This document shows, piece by piece, positions 53,420 through 61,780 of a stretch of DNA of 64,000 bases. The stretch lies in the NCBI GenBank assembly GCA_005239175.1, contig SOPS01000004.1, positions 248,001 through 312,000 on the forward strand, written 5' to 3'. Source of the stretch: a halophilic archaeon SHRA6. Its GTDB lineage: Archaea > Halobacteriota > Halobacteria > Halobacteriales > Haloferacaceae. How positions within the stretch are numbered: the stretch's first letter is position 1; the number at the start of each line of letters is the position of its first letter. A program made the translations under genes and the position numbers. The notes under the pieces are model-generated. The model made no database searches. It was not told the origin of the DNA and saw only the letters and a list, made by a program, of their open reading frames with translations.

Positions 53420-54241
53420 TCAGCGGTCGGTGTTTCCGGCGGTTCCGTCGTGCTCATCGCTTTCGGCGTCGTCGAAGGCCGGCTCCGTCCAGCGATCGTC
53501 CGGCTCGACTGCTGAGACGGCGTGTTCGATCTCAGCTTCGGTGTAGTCAACCTCGCTCAGGATCATGTTCAGCCGTTGCCAGCGCGCGCTCAGTTCGGAC
53601 TCGCCATCTGGGCCGACCCGCGCGCCATGACGTTTGAAAAACCGCGTCCCGCGATCGCGCTTCGATCCTTCGCCAGTATGGCCGTCAAAGATCACATCGT
53701 AGCGTCCCTCGGGTTTGAGGTCACCAACCGGGAAGTCGATCGTTGGCTCGCTCCCATCTTTGCGGGCCTTAGCGCGTTCTCCTGCGACAGCTCCGAAGAA
53801 CGCGTCGGCGTTGGCCGCCTCTCGGGTTGAGGGCGCACGGGCGGCTGCCAGAGCGGCGTGGACCGCACACAGTCGGCCCCGCCACGAGTCAGGCTCCCAG
53901 CGATCAGTCGCCAGTTCCTCGTAACGGTCGATCGTCAGCGCGATCTGATCGCCGGCTTTGAGATCCTCGACGACGTAGAGATTCAGTCGATCCCAGAGGT
54001 TCCACGCGTACCCCGATCGAGCGAGTTCCCAGGCGGCCCAGGCGGCGACCTCTTCGTCCGATCGCCGTACGGCCTTCTGGAGGAGGCTCGACACCGCATA
54101 GCGGCTGTAGCCGCCGTCGGTCTCGTTTGGGGCTTTCTCCTCGTCGAAATCGTTCGATCCCGTCGCCTCCGGGGGCGTATCTGTCTCCACGGAGCCGTCC
54201 GTCCCAAAGGTCGCCTGGCGGGTCCCGCGATCGTCGCTCAT
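53420..54241 (-). CDS. Stand-alone protein resembling the RarA/MgsA C-terminal region
   Basis: A 273-aa soluble protein. After a disordered acidic N-terminus (about 45 residues) comes Y-S-R-Y-A-V-S-S-L-L-Q-K-A-V-R-R-S-D-E-E-V-A-A-W, which is like the oligomerisation/helical region following AAA domains of RarA/MgsA proteins. A charged linker and G-T-R-F-F-K-R-H-G form the tail. No ATPase domain is present, so it would need a separate partner; the replication or repair role is an inference from weak similarity. Alternatives (phage-type AAA helper) remain open. Confidence 0.65.
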   Translation of the reverse strand: MSDDRGTRQATFGTDGSVETDTPPEATGSNDFDEEKAPNETDGGYSRYAVSSLLQKAVRRSDEEVAAWAAWELARSGYAWNLWDRLNLYVVEDLKAGDQIALTIDRYEELATDRWEPDSWRGRLCAVHAALAAARAPSTREAANADAFFGAVAGERAKARKDGSEPTIDFPVGDLKPEGRYDVIFDGHTGEGSKRDRGTRFFKRHGARVGPDGESELSARWQRLNMILSEVDYTEAEIEHAVSAVEPDDRWTEPAFDDAESDEHDGTAGNTDR

Positions 54242-54394
54242 ACCCCGCTGTTCGGGTGTTGTGCGCAAAAACGCTTGTCCGTCGCGGCTGTGTTGTGGGC
54301 GATCGGCGATGGGTGGGTGGGTATTACAATCACGGGACTCCGGCGCGATGGAATGAGAATTCTTAAGTCAGTTCGAGCGGCTATTTGCATATAA

Positions 54395-54468
54395 CCGCCC
54401 TTAGCTCAGCCTGGTAGAGCAGCCGACTGTAGATCGGCTTGTCCCCCGTTCAATTCGGGGAGGGCGGA
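54395..54468 (+). tRNA. tRNA-Tyr (anticodon GTA)
   Basis: A 74-nt cloverleaf: acceptor CCGCCCT/AGGGCGG, discriminator A, D-stem GCTC/GAGC, anticodon stem GCCGA/TCGGC around loop CTGTAGA (anticodon GTA), and T-arm CCCCG-TTCAATT-CGGGG. TTCTTAAG about 30 nt upstream resembles a TATA box. No intron is visible in this copy. Partial copies of the gene lie downstream. Confidence 0.96.
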
Positions 54469-54502
54469 TTTCTTCTGCGAACGAAGTGAGCAGTGAGAAA
54501 TC
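54467..54502 (+). repeat. Constant-loop hairpin directly after tRNA-Tyr
   Basis: Arms GATTTCTTCTGC and its near-complement CAGTGAGAAATC enclose GAACGAAGTGAG (54479-54490), the same kind of core as after tRNA-Gly. It overlaps the last two bases of the tRNA. Confidence 0.7.
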
Positions 54503-54533
54503 ACTCGCCGAGCCGAATTGTGCAGACGAGTCA

Positions 54534-54575
54534 CAGCCCGGAACGGCGAGCGGAGCGAGCCGCATGCCCGGACTG
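54534..54575 (+). repeat. Second constant-loop hairpin after tRNA-Tyr
   Basis: Arms CAGCCCGGAACGGC and CCGCATGCCCGGACTG pair with small bulges around GAGCGGAGCGAG (54548-54559). A third related core, GAGCGGAGCGAA, is at 54668-54679. Confidence 0.7.
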
Positions 54576-54584
54576 TCTCGGCGA

Positions 54585-54605
54585 GTTCAATTCGGGGAGG
54601 GCGGA
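54585..54605 (+). repeat. Duplicated 3' end of tRNA-Tyr
   Basis: A 21-nt exact copy of tRNA-Tyr positions 54448-54468 (T-loop through discriminator). It starts 116 nt past the tRNA end and is preceded by inverted-repeat DNA related to the tRNA itself (CTCGGCGAG opposite CTCGCCGAG at 54504-54512). Confidence 0.85.
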
Positions 54606-54636
54606 CTTCCTTTTTGACCGATTCTGATGCGTAATT

Positions 54637-54661
54637 GACTGTAGATCGGCTTTTCCCCCGT
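54637..54661 (+). repeat. Duplicated anticodon-arm segment of tRNA-Tyr
   Basis: A 25-nt copy, with one mismatch, of tRNA-Tyr positions 54425-54449 (anticodon stem-loop and variable region). It comes after the 3'-end copy, so order is scrambled. Not a functional tRNA. Confidence 0.8.
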
Positions 54662-54826
54662 CCTCGTGAGCGGAGCGAACAAGGGCTCGGAAGTGTGTTT
54701 TTCATCCGGATTTACGCAGGAATCGAGACTCAACATATCAGCTTGCGTGTCAGAACACAAACCAGTTCGTATGTCAGAAATTCGAATGTGAGCTGGACGT
54801 GAATTCTACTGCGAGGCCCCTCGATT

Positions 54827-55573
54827 TCACTCGTGGGTCATTGAGCCGCTTGGTAGACTCGAAATAATCGATTTCGTAAGTGCGGGTTCGAGTCCACTAT
54901 CCCGGTATCCTGCTGCCAAGTTGACGTCGACAGCCCAATACTGGTCCTCGGCATCTCTGACAAAATCAACCCCGACACCCCGGAGATCGAACCGCTCAAC
55001 GAGTTGTCGAAGAGACGCTGCAAGTGCTGGTCTGACCTGTGTGTCGCCGACGAACTGTTTCTCCCGGTAGAGCTTCGAGGTGACGCGTTTCCCTGCGACG
55101 TGTATCTGTTCCCCGTCATTAACGGCATAATACTTGTAATCAACTGGATCCGTCGGGATCAGCTCTTGATAGAAATCTCCCTCACCATTGAGTTCGGGTT
55201 CGCCGTCCCAGATATAGTAGCCTTTTGCGACGTACTCGATCGTTGGTTTCTCAAAGGTGACTGGGGGTGTGCGAAACCCCATCTCCGATAGCGCTCGAAG
55301 ACCGACTAGCCGTGAACTGAACAAAATCGTTGCCTGAAGGTTGTTCCACAGCGGCGTTCCCTCCCGATGAGCATGCCTCAGCGCCGGGAGTGCGCTCGGA
55401 AGGGTCTTTTTGTTGACAATCACCGAGAGGTCGGCAATCTGCTCTACTGAGAGCTGAGATTGCGGATCGAAGAATCGAACTCGAAACCCTTCGTTCCGAA
55501 GACGATCGGCCACCTCCCTGAACACTGGCTTGTGCTTTTGACACAGGATGCCGATACTCCCGCTTTTTCCCAT
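54827..55573 (-). CDS. RimK-like ATP-grasp protein
   Basis: A 248-aa protein with ATP-grasp features: the preATP-grasp Rossmann part (I-G-I-L-C-Q-K-H-K), A-K-G-Y-Y-I-W-D-G (lysine/ATP region), K-Y-Y-A-V-N-D-G and the metal motif V-D-V-N-L-A-A-G-Y near the end. Such enzymes join a carboxylate to an amine using ATP. The typical family length is about 280-300, so it is a short version. Neighbouring genes do not identify the substrate; the gap to the P450 gene is 145 nt and both point the same way. Confidence 0.78.
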   Translation of the reverse strand: MGKSGSIGILCQKHKPVFREVADRLRNEGFRVRFFDPQSQLSVEQIADLSVIVNKKTLPSALPALRHAHREGTPLWNNLQATILFSSRLVGLRALSEMGFRTPPVTFEKPTIEYVAKGYYIWDGEPELNGEGDFYQELIPTDPVDYKYYAVNDGEQIHVAGKRVTSKLYREKQFVGDTQVRPALAASLRQLVERFDLRGVGVDFVRDAEDQYWAVDVNLAAGYRDSGLEPALTKSIISSLPSGSMTHE

Positions 55574-55718
55574 GGTCGGAATCTACAGTGCTGTTCAAGC
55601 GCGGATCTGAATAGCGTTCGGATGCGTGGTTGAACGAGTCTAGCAACAGTCGCCCTGTGTCGTGGAAAATCAAAGCCGTGAGAAGTGTGATACGCACCGA
55701 AAAGTCCTATTCAATTTA

Positions 55719-56954
55719 TTATCGCTCGTCGTATCGGATCGGCAAGGATTCCACGCCGTAGATGAACGAACTCCGGGTTGGTTGGAGGGCTGTCTCGGTG
55801 AGTTGTACGTTTTCGACACGATCGAGTAACTCCGACAGTCCGACTTTGGCTTCGAGTCGGGCCAGCGGCGCGCCCAGACAGTAATGGGTCCCGTGACCGA
55901 ACCCGAGATGTTGGTTTGGCGATCGGTCCGGCCGGAACGTATCGGCCGCTTCAAACTGCCGTTCGTCGCGGTTCGCGGAGCCGAGCCAGGCAATGATCCG
56001 ATCACCGGAACCGATGGTCTCGCCATGCATCGTCACGTCTTCGGTGGCGACCCGGCTCATGGCCTGCACCGGCGATCGGTATCGCAGCACCTCTTCGATC
56101 GCACTCGTGAGCGCGCGATCGTCCCCACGTAACTCGTCGAACAAATCGCCGTCTGCCTCGGCGAAACACCGAACCGCGTTCGCGATGAGATTTGATGTCG
56201 TGATATTCCCTGCAACGAGCAGCAGGATACACATTCCGAGCGCCTCCTCCTGGGAGAGTCGTTCCCCCGAACTGGACTCGGCGGTGACGATAACAGAGAG
56301 GAGATCTTCTTGGGGGTTCTCACGACGGTCCTCTATCATCTCCAAGAAGTACTGTGCCATCTCCATCTGGATCTGCTGCTGGCGGTCCGCGAACGCGTCT
56401 ACGCTCTCATCGTCGCTTGCGGCTTCGACGAGCGTGTCCGACCACGTCTTGAATCGATCGCGGTCCGACGACGGGACGCCGAGCAGTTCAGCAATGACCG
56501 TTACCGGAAACGGATATGCGAGGTCCTTAACGATATCCAGTTGCTCGTCTGCCCCGACGGCGTCGTCGAGCAACTCGCCAGCCAGTTCTCGGAAGTGGGA
56601 TTCGCGATCGGCGAGGGCGCGGGGTTGGAACCAGTCGTCGACGACGCCTCGAAGCTCGTCGTGACGGGGCGGGTCCTGGAACAACATCGTATCGAAGATC
56701 AATCCCTCTCCCGGCCGTTCGGGTTCGACAAAATCGTCTGCCTCTCGAGGGTTTACTGAGAACACAGCGTCATCGTCCAACACGCGCTTTACGTCCTCGT
56801 ATCGGAAGATGTCCCACGTACGACGCTCCGGGTCGTATCGGACCGGAGCCTCCTCACGCATCCGCTCGTACCACTCGAAGGGTTCGAGCCACGACTCACG
56901 ATCCTGCAGTTCTTTGGGGACGGCTTGGAGTCCTTGTGGGCCTGCTGAGCTCAT
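55719..56954 (-). CDS. Cytochrome P450 with altered I-helix motif
   Basis: A 411-aa soluble haem monooxygenase. The haem-binding motif F-G-H-G-T-H-Y-C-L-G-A with Cys359 is intact, and the ExxR triad E-V-L-R is at 288-291. The I-helix motif is A-G-N-I-T-T (248-253): the acidic residue that usually precedes the Thr pair is Ile. Oxygen-activating P450s need that acid-alcohol pair for proton delivery, so rate or chemistry may be changed. ATG 56954 (M-S-S-A-G-P) is chosen over a longer frame. Redox partners are not visible nearby. Confidence 0.92.
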   Translation of the reverse strand: MSSAGPQGLQAVPKELQDRESWLEPFEWYERMREEAPVRYDPERRTWDIFRYEDVKRVLDDDAVFSVNPREADDFVEPERPGEGLIFDTMLFQDPPRHDELRGVVDDWFQPRALADRESHFRELAGELLDDAVGADEQLDIVKDLAYPFPVTVIAELLGVPSSDRDRFKTWSDTLVEAASDDESVDAFADRQQQIQMEMAQYFLEMIEDRRENPQEDLLSVIVTAESSSGERLSQEEALGMCILLLVAGNITTSNLIANAVRCFAEADGDLFDELRGDDRALTSAIEEVLRYRSPVQAMSRVATEDVTMHGETIGSGDRIIAWLGSANRDERQFEAADTFRPDRSPNQHLGFGHGTHYCLGAPLARLEAKVGLSELLDRVENVQLTETALQPTRSSFIYGVESLPIRYDER

Positions 56955-57401
56955 AGCTTTGAGGTTGGGCACGCATAGTCTAAAACTCTCTGTCAGCTAT
57001 TCGATCGAACGTCCTGGCTCTCTTCTTTGCCTCACTCTCACAGGGTGGAACTGTTCGGGCTGACAGAACTATAGTAGCGTTTGCAATTATTTTCCCACTT
57101 CGATTCAGGAACTGCTGGTTCACGCTCTCTCGGACTACATTTCGAGATGGCTGTTGCAAAGAGTTGCAAACGTTACTATAGCTCCTGACCGAACAGTATT
57201 TTCGAATGAGATATCCAGCGGAATAGACGCTGGGCGGACTACATGCGCCTATGGAAGTCTTGCACCGGAGAATTACAATTCACTGTACTCTGAAATCTCG
57301 TTTGAAAATTGTGAATACTTAGATACCACCGATCGGTTGAGACTACCCAATAGCGATTTCGCACGCATCGATCGGATACTGTCGCTATCCGTTTGTTGCG
57401 T
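56955..57401. other. 447-bp intergenic region holding a MITE-like element
   Basis: Contains the P450 promoter region, a 113-bp inverted-repeat element at 57069-57181 and otherwise no supported gene. The remaining bases are of mixed composition with stops in all frames. Confidence 0.5.
57069..57181. mobile_element. 113-bp MITE-like element with 18-bp terminal inverted repeats
   Basis: The left end CTATAGTAGCGTTTGCAA and the right end TTGCAAACGTTACTATAG are inverted repeats with a single mismatch. The internal 77 bp hold no gene. No clear target-site duplication is visible in the flanks. The size and ends are those of a non-autonomous derivative of an insertion sequence; a parent element was not seen in the window. 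Confidence 0.7.
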
Positions 57402-57659
57402 TCAGGGCGTCGATTCAACGCGCTCTCCTCGTATCGAGAAGTAAATTAGTATCCCGAGCAGGCCGGGAACCAGACCGGCTAAAAATAACAACGCGATGCC
57501 AACGCCCCATTGCCACGCCCAGTCACTCCCTCGAGATTTCGCATCTTGGTAGACCCATCGACCGATTAACCCGAAAACGATGAACAGAACCAGGAGGACC
57601 ATCAGGACGAAAATTAGTAACTCTGGACCGAAAGGGAACTGCAATATATGGAGAGGCAT
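57402..57659 (-). CDS. Small two-helix membrane protein, unknown
   Basis: An 85-aa protein with a first helix at about 13-36 (L-L-I-F-V-L-M-V-L-L-V-L-F-I-V-F-G-L), a cytoplasmic loop Y-Q-D-A-K-S-R-G-S-D-W-A-W and a second helix at about 50-72 (W-G-V-G-I-A-L-L-F-L-A-G-L-V-P-G-L-L-G-I-L). The Y-Q-D-A-x-x-R-G pattern is common to small archaeal membrane proteins near transport genes. No function known to me. Ends near the MITE-like element. Confidence 0.72.
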   Translation of the reverse strand: MPLHILQFPFGPELLIFVLMVLLVLFIVFGLIGRWVYQDAKSRGSDWAWQWGVGIALLFLAGLVPGLLGILIYFSIRGERVESTP

Positions 57660-57940
57660 AATCTGAGGCTCTCTTAGAATTATTTAAATTTTTTCACCGA
57701 AATTGGTGCGGTCTCTCTCGACTGTGCCGAGAATCGTCCGTATTGAGGTTCGATCGAGCTTCACCGAGGAGACACTACAAGCATTTAGCAGAATATAGAG
57801 ACACAGCCCAACCGCGTTTTTTATTGGGGAGCTATCGCTTTTGGTAGGATGTATATGAACGACTCTCCGGTAGTAACTTCGACGAGATTTGTTCAAGGAT
57901 CGTTCGGACACAGTCAGGAGACTGGATTTTCCTCACAGTA
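57660..57940. promoter_or_regulatory. Leader region of the APC permease
   Basis: Between 57660 and 57854 there is no gene, only AT-rich sequence. TTTTTTATTGG at about 57817 is the TATA candidate of the downstream unit, whose first ATG is at 57855, about 33 nt on. Confidence 0.5.
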
Positions 57941-57941
57941 A
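57855..57941 (+). CDS. 28-residue upstream ORF overlapping the permease start (TAATG)
   Basis: The frame begins at ATG 57855 (M-N-D-S-P-V-V-T-S-T) and stops with TAA at 57939-57941, whose last A is the first base of the permease ATG. Start placement just after the TATA is right for a leaderless transcript, while the permease ATG itself would need an 85-nt leader. This layout favours translational coupling or a leader peptide. It may be chance, as no family is recognised. Confidence 0.5.
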   Translation: MNDSPVVTSTRFVQGSFGHSQETGFSSQ

Positions 57942-60139
57942 TGGGGAAGCAACTAGAGCGCGATTTGGGTCTTCCAGCAGTAACGGCGATCAGTATCGGC
58001 GCGATGGTCGGCAGCGGCATCTTTATTCTGCCAGGGTTAGCGATGAAAATGGCCGGGCCTGCTGTCGTATTCGCGTACTTTCTCGCGGGCGTACTCGTGT
58101 TGCCGGCGGCGCTGAGCAAATCCGAGATGGCGACGGCGATGCCCGAAGCAGGGGGAACGTATCTGTATATCGAACGAGCAATGGGGCCGCTGTTCGGGAC
58201 AATTGCCGGCGTCGGGACGTGGTTTTCGCTGACATTCAAAGGCGCACTTGCGCTGGTGGGCGGTGCCCCGTATCTGGTATTGTTGTTCGACCTCCCGGTG
58301 ACACCCGTGGCGCTGGCGGTCGCCGCTTTGTTGATCCTGTTGAACATCGTCGGGGCGAAACAGACGGGACGGATGCAGATCGCCATCGTCGCGGTCATGC
58401 TGGCCGTAATGGTCTGGTTCATTGTCGTCGGGGCCCCAAGTGTCGAAGGTGCCCGATTCGAGGGATTCTTCGACAGCGGAATTAACGGAATCTTGGGCGC
58501 GACTGGGTTCGTGTTCGTTTCGTACGCCGGCGTTACCAAGATCGCGAGTGTTGCCGAAGAGGTAGAGAATCCGGATCGGAATCTTCCCCTCGGTATCTTA
58601 GGCTCACTTATCATCACGGCCGGGATCTACGTCGCGATCGTGACCGTGATGGTCGGCGTCGCAGACGAGGCGGCGCTCACGAACACAGATACGCCGATGC
58701 AAGTCGCAGCTAGTGCCGCGCTACCGACAGTCGGCGTTGCAGCCGTCGTGGTCGCTGCGTTGCTCGCCTTGATCAGCACGGCGAACGCGGGGATCCTCTC
58801 CTCGTCGCGGTACCCCTTCGCGATGAGTCGCGACGGTCTCGCTCCCGACATCTTCGAGAGTGTTAGCGATCGATTCGAGACGCCAGTCAACGCGATCACG
58901 ATCACGGGTGGTGTGTTGCTCGTCCTCATCGCGTTTGTGCCGATTGACGACATCGCCAAACTGGCAAGCGCGTTTAAGATTCTCGTGTTTATTCTGATCA
59001 ACGTCGCCCTCATCGCCTTTCGTCAGGGGTCGATCGAGGCCTATAATCCCAGTTTCACGTCGCCGCTCTATCCCGTCCCGCAACTGGTGGGGATTGTCGG
59101 CGGGTTTGTCCTGCTTCGGTACATCGGATTTGTTCCGCTGGTCGGAGCCGTTGTGATCATTGTCGGCTCAATGACGTGGTATTACGCATTCGTCTATCGT
59201 CGCGGCGGCGTTGCCCGCGAGGGAGCGATGACCGACGCCCTTCGTCGCAGTGTCGGCAGAGACGTGGTCGAACAAACAGAATCCGAGATTGCAACCGACA
59301 GCAACGAGGTCCTCGTGGCGGTTACAGAGCAGACAGACCCTGCTGTCGAGCAATCGCTAATCGACCTTGCCAGAGACCTCGCCCGGACCCGAGAGGGCGG
59401 GATCCGGGTCGCCCAGTTCGATGAGATACCCGATCAGACGCCCCTCCCGCAGTCAGCCGCGTCCCTCACAGAGGCCGACCAAGCGTTCGAAACTCGAATG
59501 GCCGACCGGGCAACCGATTCGAAGATCCCGATCCGCTACGGTGAGGTCGTCAGCCACGACACTCGACACGCCATCGTGAACTACGCGGCTGAGATTGAGG
59601 CCGATACGCTACTCATCGAGCGATCGACTGGATCACAGACGCTCCTCGGTAGCGATGCAGACTGGATCGAAGACCACGCACCCTGTGATGTTATCGAGGC
59701 CTCGAATTTCGATCACGACACCGTCAACCACATCGGTGTCATAACCGATGAGGGGCCTTTCGATCCAACAAAGGTTGCGTTGGCCGATGCCTTGGCAAGC
59801 GCAGTCGGCGCCACGATCACATTCTACTTCGCTGTGGATGCAGATGCACCCGAAAGCCGGCGGAACACCACTGCGGATTACCTCTCGGAATTGGTGGCGC
59901 TCTGTGAATCACCGGTCGAGACTCGAATCCTCGAGTCGACCACCGAAGACGCAATTGAACTCGCGGCCAACGATTCTGATGTCCTCGTCGTCAGCGGCAT
60001 GCAAAATGACCTCACAGACCGAATCTTTAACCGGGGATCGGATCCTGTGACAGCAGGTACAGAACACGGGACACTTCTCGTCTATGGAGTGAGCCAACCG
60101 GGACGACTGCGCCGAGCAGTCGAGCGACGACTGTTCTGA
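57941..60139 (+). CDS. APC-family amino-acid permease with two C-terminal UspA-like domains
   Basis: A 732-aa transporter. Residues 1-420 carry twelve hydrophobic helices of the APC superfamily (G-S-G-I-F-I-L-P-G in helix 1 and G-G-T-Y-L-Y-I-E in helix 2 are hallmarks). Residues about 455-595 and 600-730 form soluble UspA-like domains (E-V-L-V-A-V-T-E-Q, G-V-I-T-D-E-G-P-F). Together they suggest amino-acid uptake regulated through nucleotide-binding Usp domains. It starts within the stop codon of the upstream ORF. Substrate not deducible. Confidence 0.9.
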   Translation: MGKQLERDLGLPAVTAISIGAMVGSGIFILPGLAMKMAGPAVVFAYFLAGVLVLPAALSKSEMATAMPEAGGTYLYIERAMGPLFGTIAGVGTWFSLTFKGALALVGGAPYLVLLFDLPVTPVALAVAALLILLNIVGAKQTGRMQIAIVAVMLAVMVWFIVVGAPSVEGARFEGFFDSGINGILGATGFVFVSYAGVTKIASVAEEVENPDRNLPLGILGSLIITAGIYVAIVTVMVGVADEAALTNTDTPMQVAASAALPTVGVAAVVVAALLALISTANAGILSSSRYPFAMSRDGLAPDIFESVSDRFETPVNAITITGGVLLVLIAFVPIDDIAKLASAFKILVFILINVALIAFRQGSIEAYNPSFTSPLYPVPQLVGIVGGFVLLRYIGFVPLVGAVVIIVGSMTWYYAFVYRRGGVAREGAMTDALRRSVGRDVVEQTESEIATDSNEVLVAVTEQTDPAVEQSLIDLARDLARTREGGIRVAQFDEIPDQTPLPQSAASLTEADQAFETRMADRATDSKIPIRYGEVVSHDTRHAIVNYAAEIEADTLLIERSTGSQTLLGSDADWIEDHAPCDVIEASNFDHDTVNHIGVITDEGPFDPTKVALADALASAVGATITFYFAVDADAPESRRNTTADYLSELVALCESPVETRILESTTEDAIELAANDSDVLVVSGMQNDLTDRIFNRGSDPVTAGTEHGTLLVYGVSQPGRLRRAVERRLF

Positions 60140-60193
60140 CTGGCCATCTGTACCTGTCTATGGTCAGGATCACACACACACATGAGTCCGAAG

Positions 60194-61780
60194 TTATCTC
60201 AATTGGATCTCGACAAGCGACATCTCATCTATCACGAGTGCATCTCCCAACATCTCCTCAAGTTCATCCCAGTTCTCGGGGCGATATCCCTCGATACCGA
60301 AGCTTTCTGCGAACGTCATGAAGTCGGGATTCGTGAGTCCCGTTCCAAACGACTCCCCGCGATGGGCGCGTTGTTTCTCGGAAATCAGCCCGTAATCGTC
60401 GTCGGAGAAGAGGAGGATTGTGTAGCCACACCCCACTCGCGTTGCGGTCTCGATCTCCGCGCCGTTCATGAGAAAACCGCCGTCGCCGGTGGCTGCAACG
60501 ACGGCCCCATCGGTTGCGAGATCCGCAGCGATCCCACCAGGAACCGAGATACCCATCGACGCTAGGCCATTGGAAATAATGCACGTGTTGGGTTCGTAGG
60601 TGAGGAAATTCTGTGCGATCTGCATCTTGTGGCTTCCGACATCGGAGATCAGGACGTCCTCGGCGCTCATCACATCACGTAACACCGGCAGTACCGTCCG
60701 GACAGTAAACGGATCGTCTTCGGACGGATCGGCGGCGATATCCTTGAGAATATGCTCCCTGAGATCGCGGTACCACGTCTCGTCGAACTCGGTCCCGCTT
60801 TCGGCTATTTGCTCTGTGAGTTTCGCAAGTCCCGTCGAGAGCGTACAGACGAGTTCGAGGGTTGGATTGTACGCCTCGTACACCTCTGCTGGCTCGCTGT
60901 CGATGTGCACGATAACGGTGTCAGTACCTGTGTTCCAGCCAGCCGGATCGTGTTCGGCGATATCATAGCCGACGGTAATGATGAGATCGGCCATCTCGAT
61001 CGCATCTGATGCCTCCTGGTGGTCGCCGGAGTCCAGAGTCAAAAGCGACTGTGGCGATCGATCCGAGATCGCCCCTTTTCCCATATACGTCGACGCGACG
61101 GGAATACCGGTCGTCTCGACGAACTCGCGGAGTCGTCCTGTGGCGTTCGTCCGAACTGCGCCGTTCCCGGCGATAATCAGCGGCCGATCGGCCGCTTCGA
61201 GGAACGTCTGGACTCGTTTGAGTGATTCGACGTCCGGAGGTCCGAGCCGAACCCGTTCGCGAGCGTCCATTGGAGTGGTGTCAGTCGTAAAGCCGGCGAC
61301 GTCTTCGGGGAATTCGAGATGCGTCGCGCCGGGTTTCTCGTATTCGGCCACCTTGAACGCCTTCCGGACCGATTCGCTGATGATGTCGGGATCGTTGAGT
61401 TGGGTATTCCACTTCGTGATCGATTCGAACATGCTGACGATGTCGAGTGCCTGGTGGCTCTCCTTGTGCAATCGCTCTAATCCACCCTGTCCCGTGATCG
61501 CCACGAGGGGTGCCTTGTCGAGGTTCGCGTCCGCGACGCCAGTCATTAAATTCGTCGCACCGGGGCCGAGTGTTCCGAGACAGACGCCCGCATCGCCGGT
61601 GAGTCGCCCGTGAACGTTGGCCATGAACGCGGCACCCTGCTCGTGGCGAACCGGAACGAACGTGATTTCAGAGTCCCGAAGCGAGAAGAGCAGGTCTTCA
61701 GTCTCCTCGCCGGGAACACCGAATACGTGCTCGACGCCTTCGTTCTCGAGGCAGCGCACGAGCAAATCCGATGCGTTCAT
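60194..61780 (-). CDS. Acetolactate-synthase-like ThDP enzyme (large-subunit family)
   Basis: A 528-aa thiamin-diphosphate enzyme. The catalytic Glu is in V-R-H-E-Q-G-A-A, with G-T-L-G-P-G-A-T-N-L in the N-terminal domain; the ThDP/Mg motif is G-D-G-G-F-L-M-N-G-A-E-I with D-Y-G further on. Lack of a partner regulatory subunit and close pairing with an aldehyde dehydrogenase favour a catabolic ALS or a related decarboxylase (benzoylformate, oxalyl-CoA or sulfoacetaldehyde type) rather than IlvB. Overlaps the ALDH gene by 4 nt, so they are translated together. Confidence 0.87.
   Translation of the reverse strand: MNASDLLVRCLENEGVEHVFGVPGEETEDLLFSLRDSEITFVPVRHEQGAAFMANVHGRLTGDAGVCLGTLGPGATNLMTGVADANLDKAPLVAITGQGGLERLHKESHQALDIVSMFESITKWNTQLNDPDIISESVRKAFKVAEYEKPGATHLEFPEDVAGFTTDTTPMDARERVRLGPPDVESLKRVQTFLEAADRPLIIAGNGAVRTNATGRLREFVETTGIPVASTYMGKGAISDRSPQSLLTLDSGDHQEASDAIEMADLIITVGYDIAEHDPAGWNTGTDTVIVHIDSEPAEVYEAYNPTLELVCTLSTGLAKLTEQIAESGTEFDETWYRDLREHILKDIAADPSEDDPFTVRTVLPVLRDVMSAEDVLISDVGSHKMQIAQNFLTYEPNTCIISNGLASMGISVPGGIAADLATDGAVVAATGDGGFLMNGAEIETATRVGCGYTILLFSDDDYGLISEKQRAHRGESFGTGLTNPDFMTFAESFGIEGYRPENWDELEEMLGDALVIDEMSLVEIQLR

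Noticed and set aside
54637-54661. Second tRNA-Tyr gene
   Set aside because: Only the anticodon arm is copied and it lacks acceptor stem halves on both sides.
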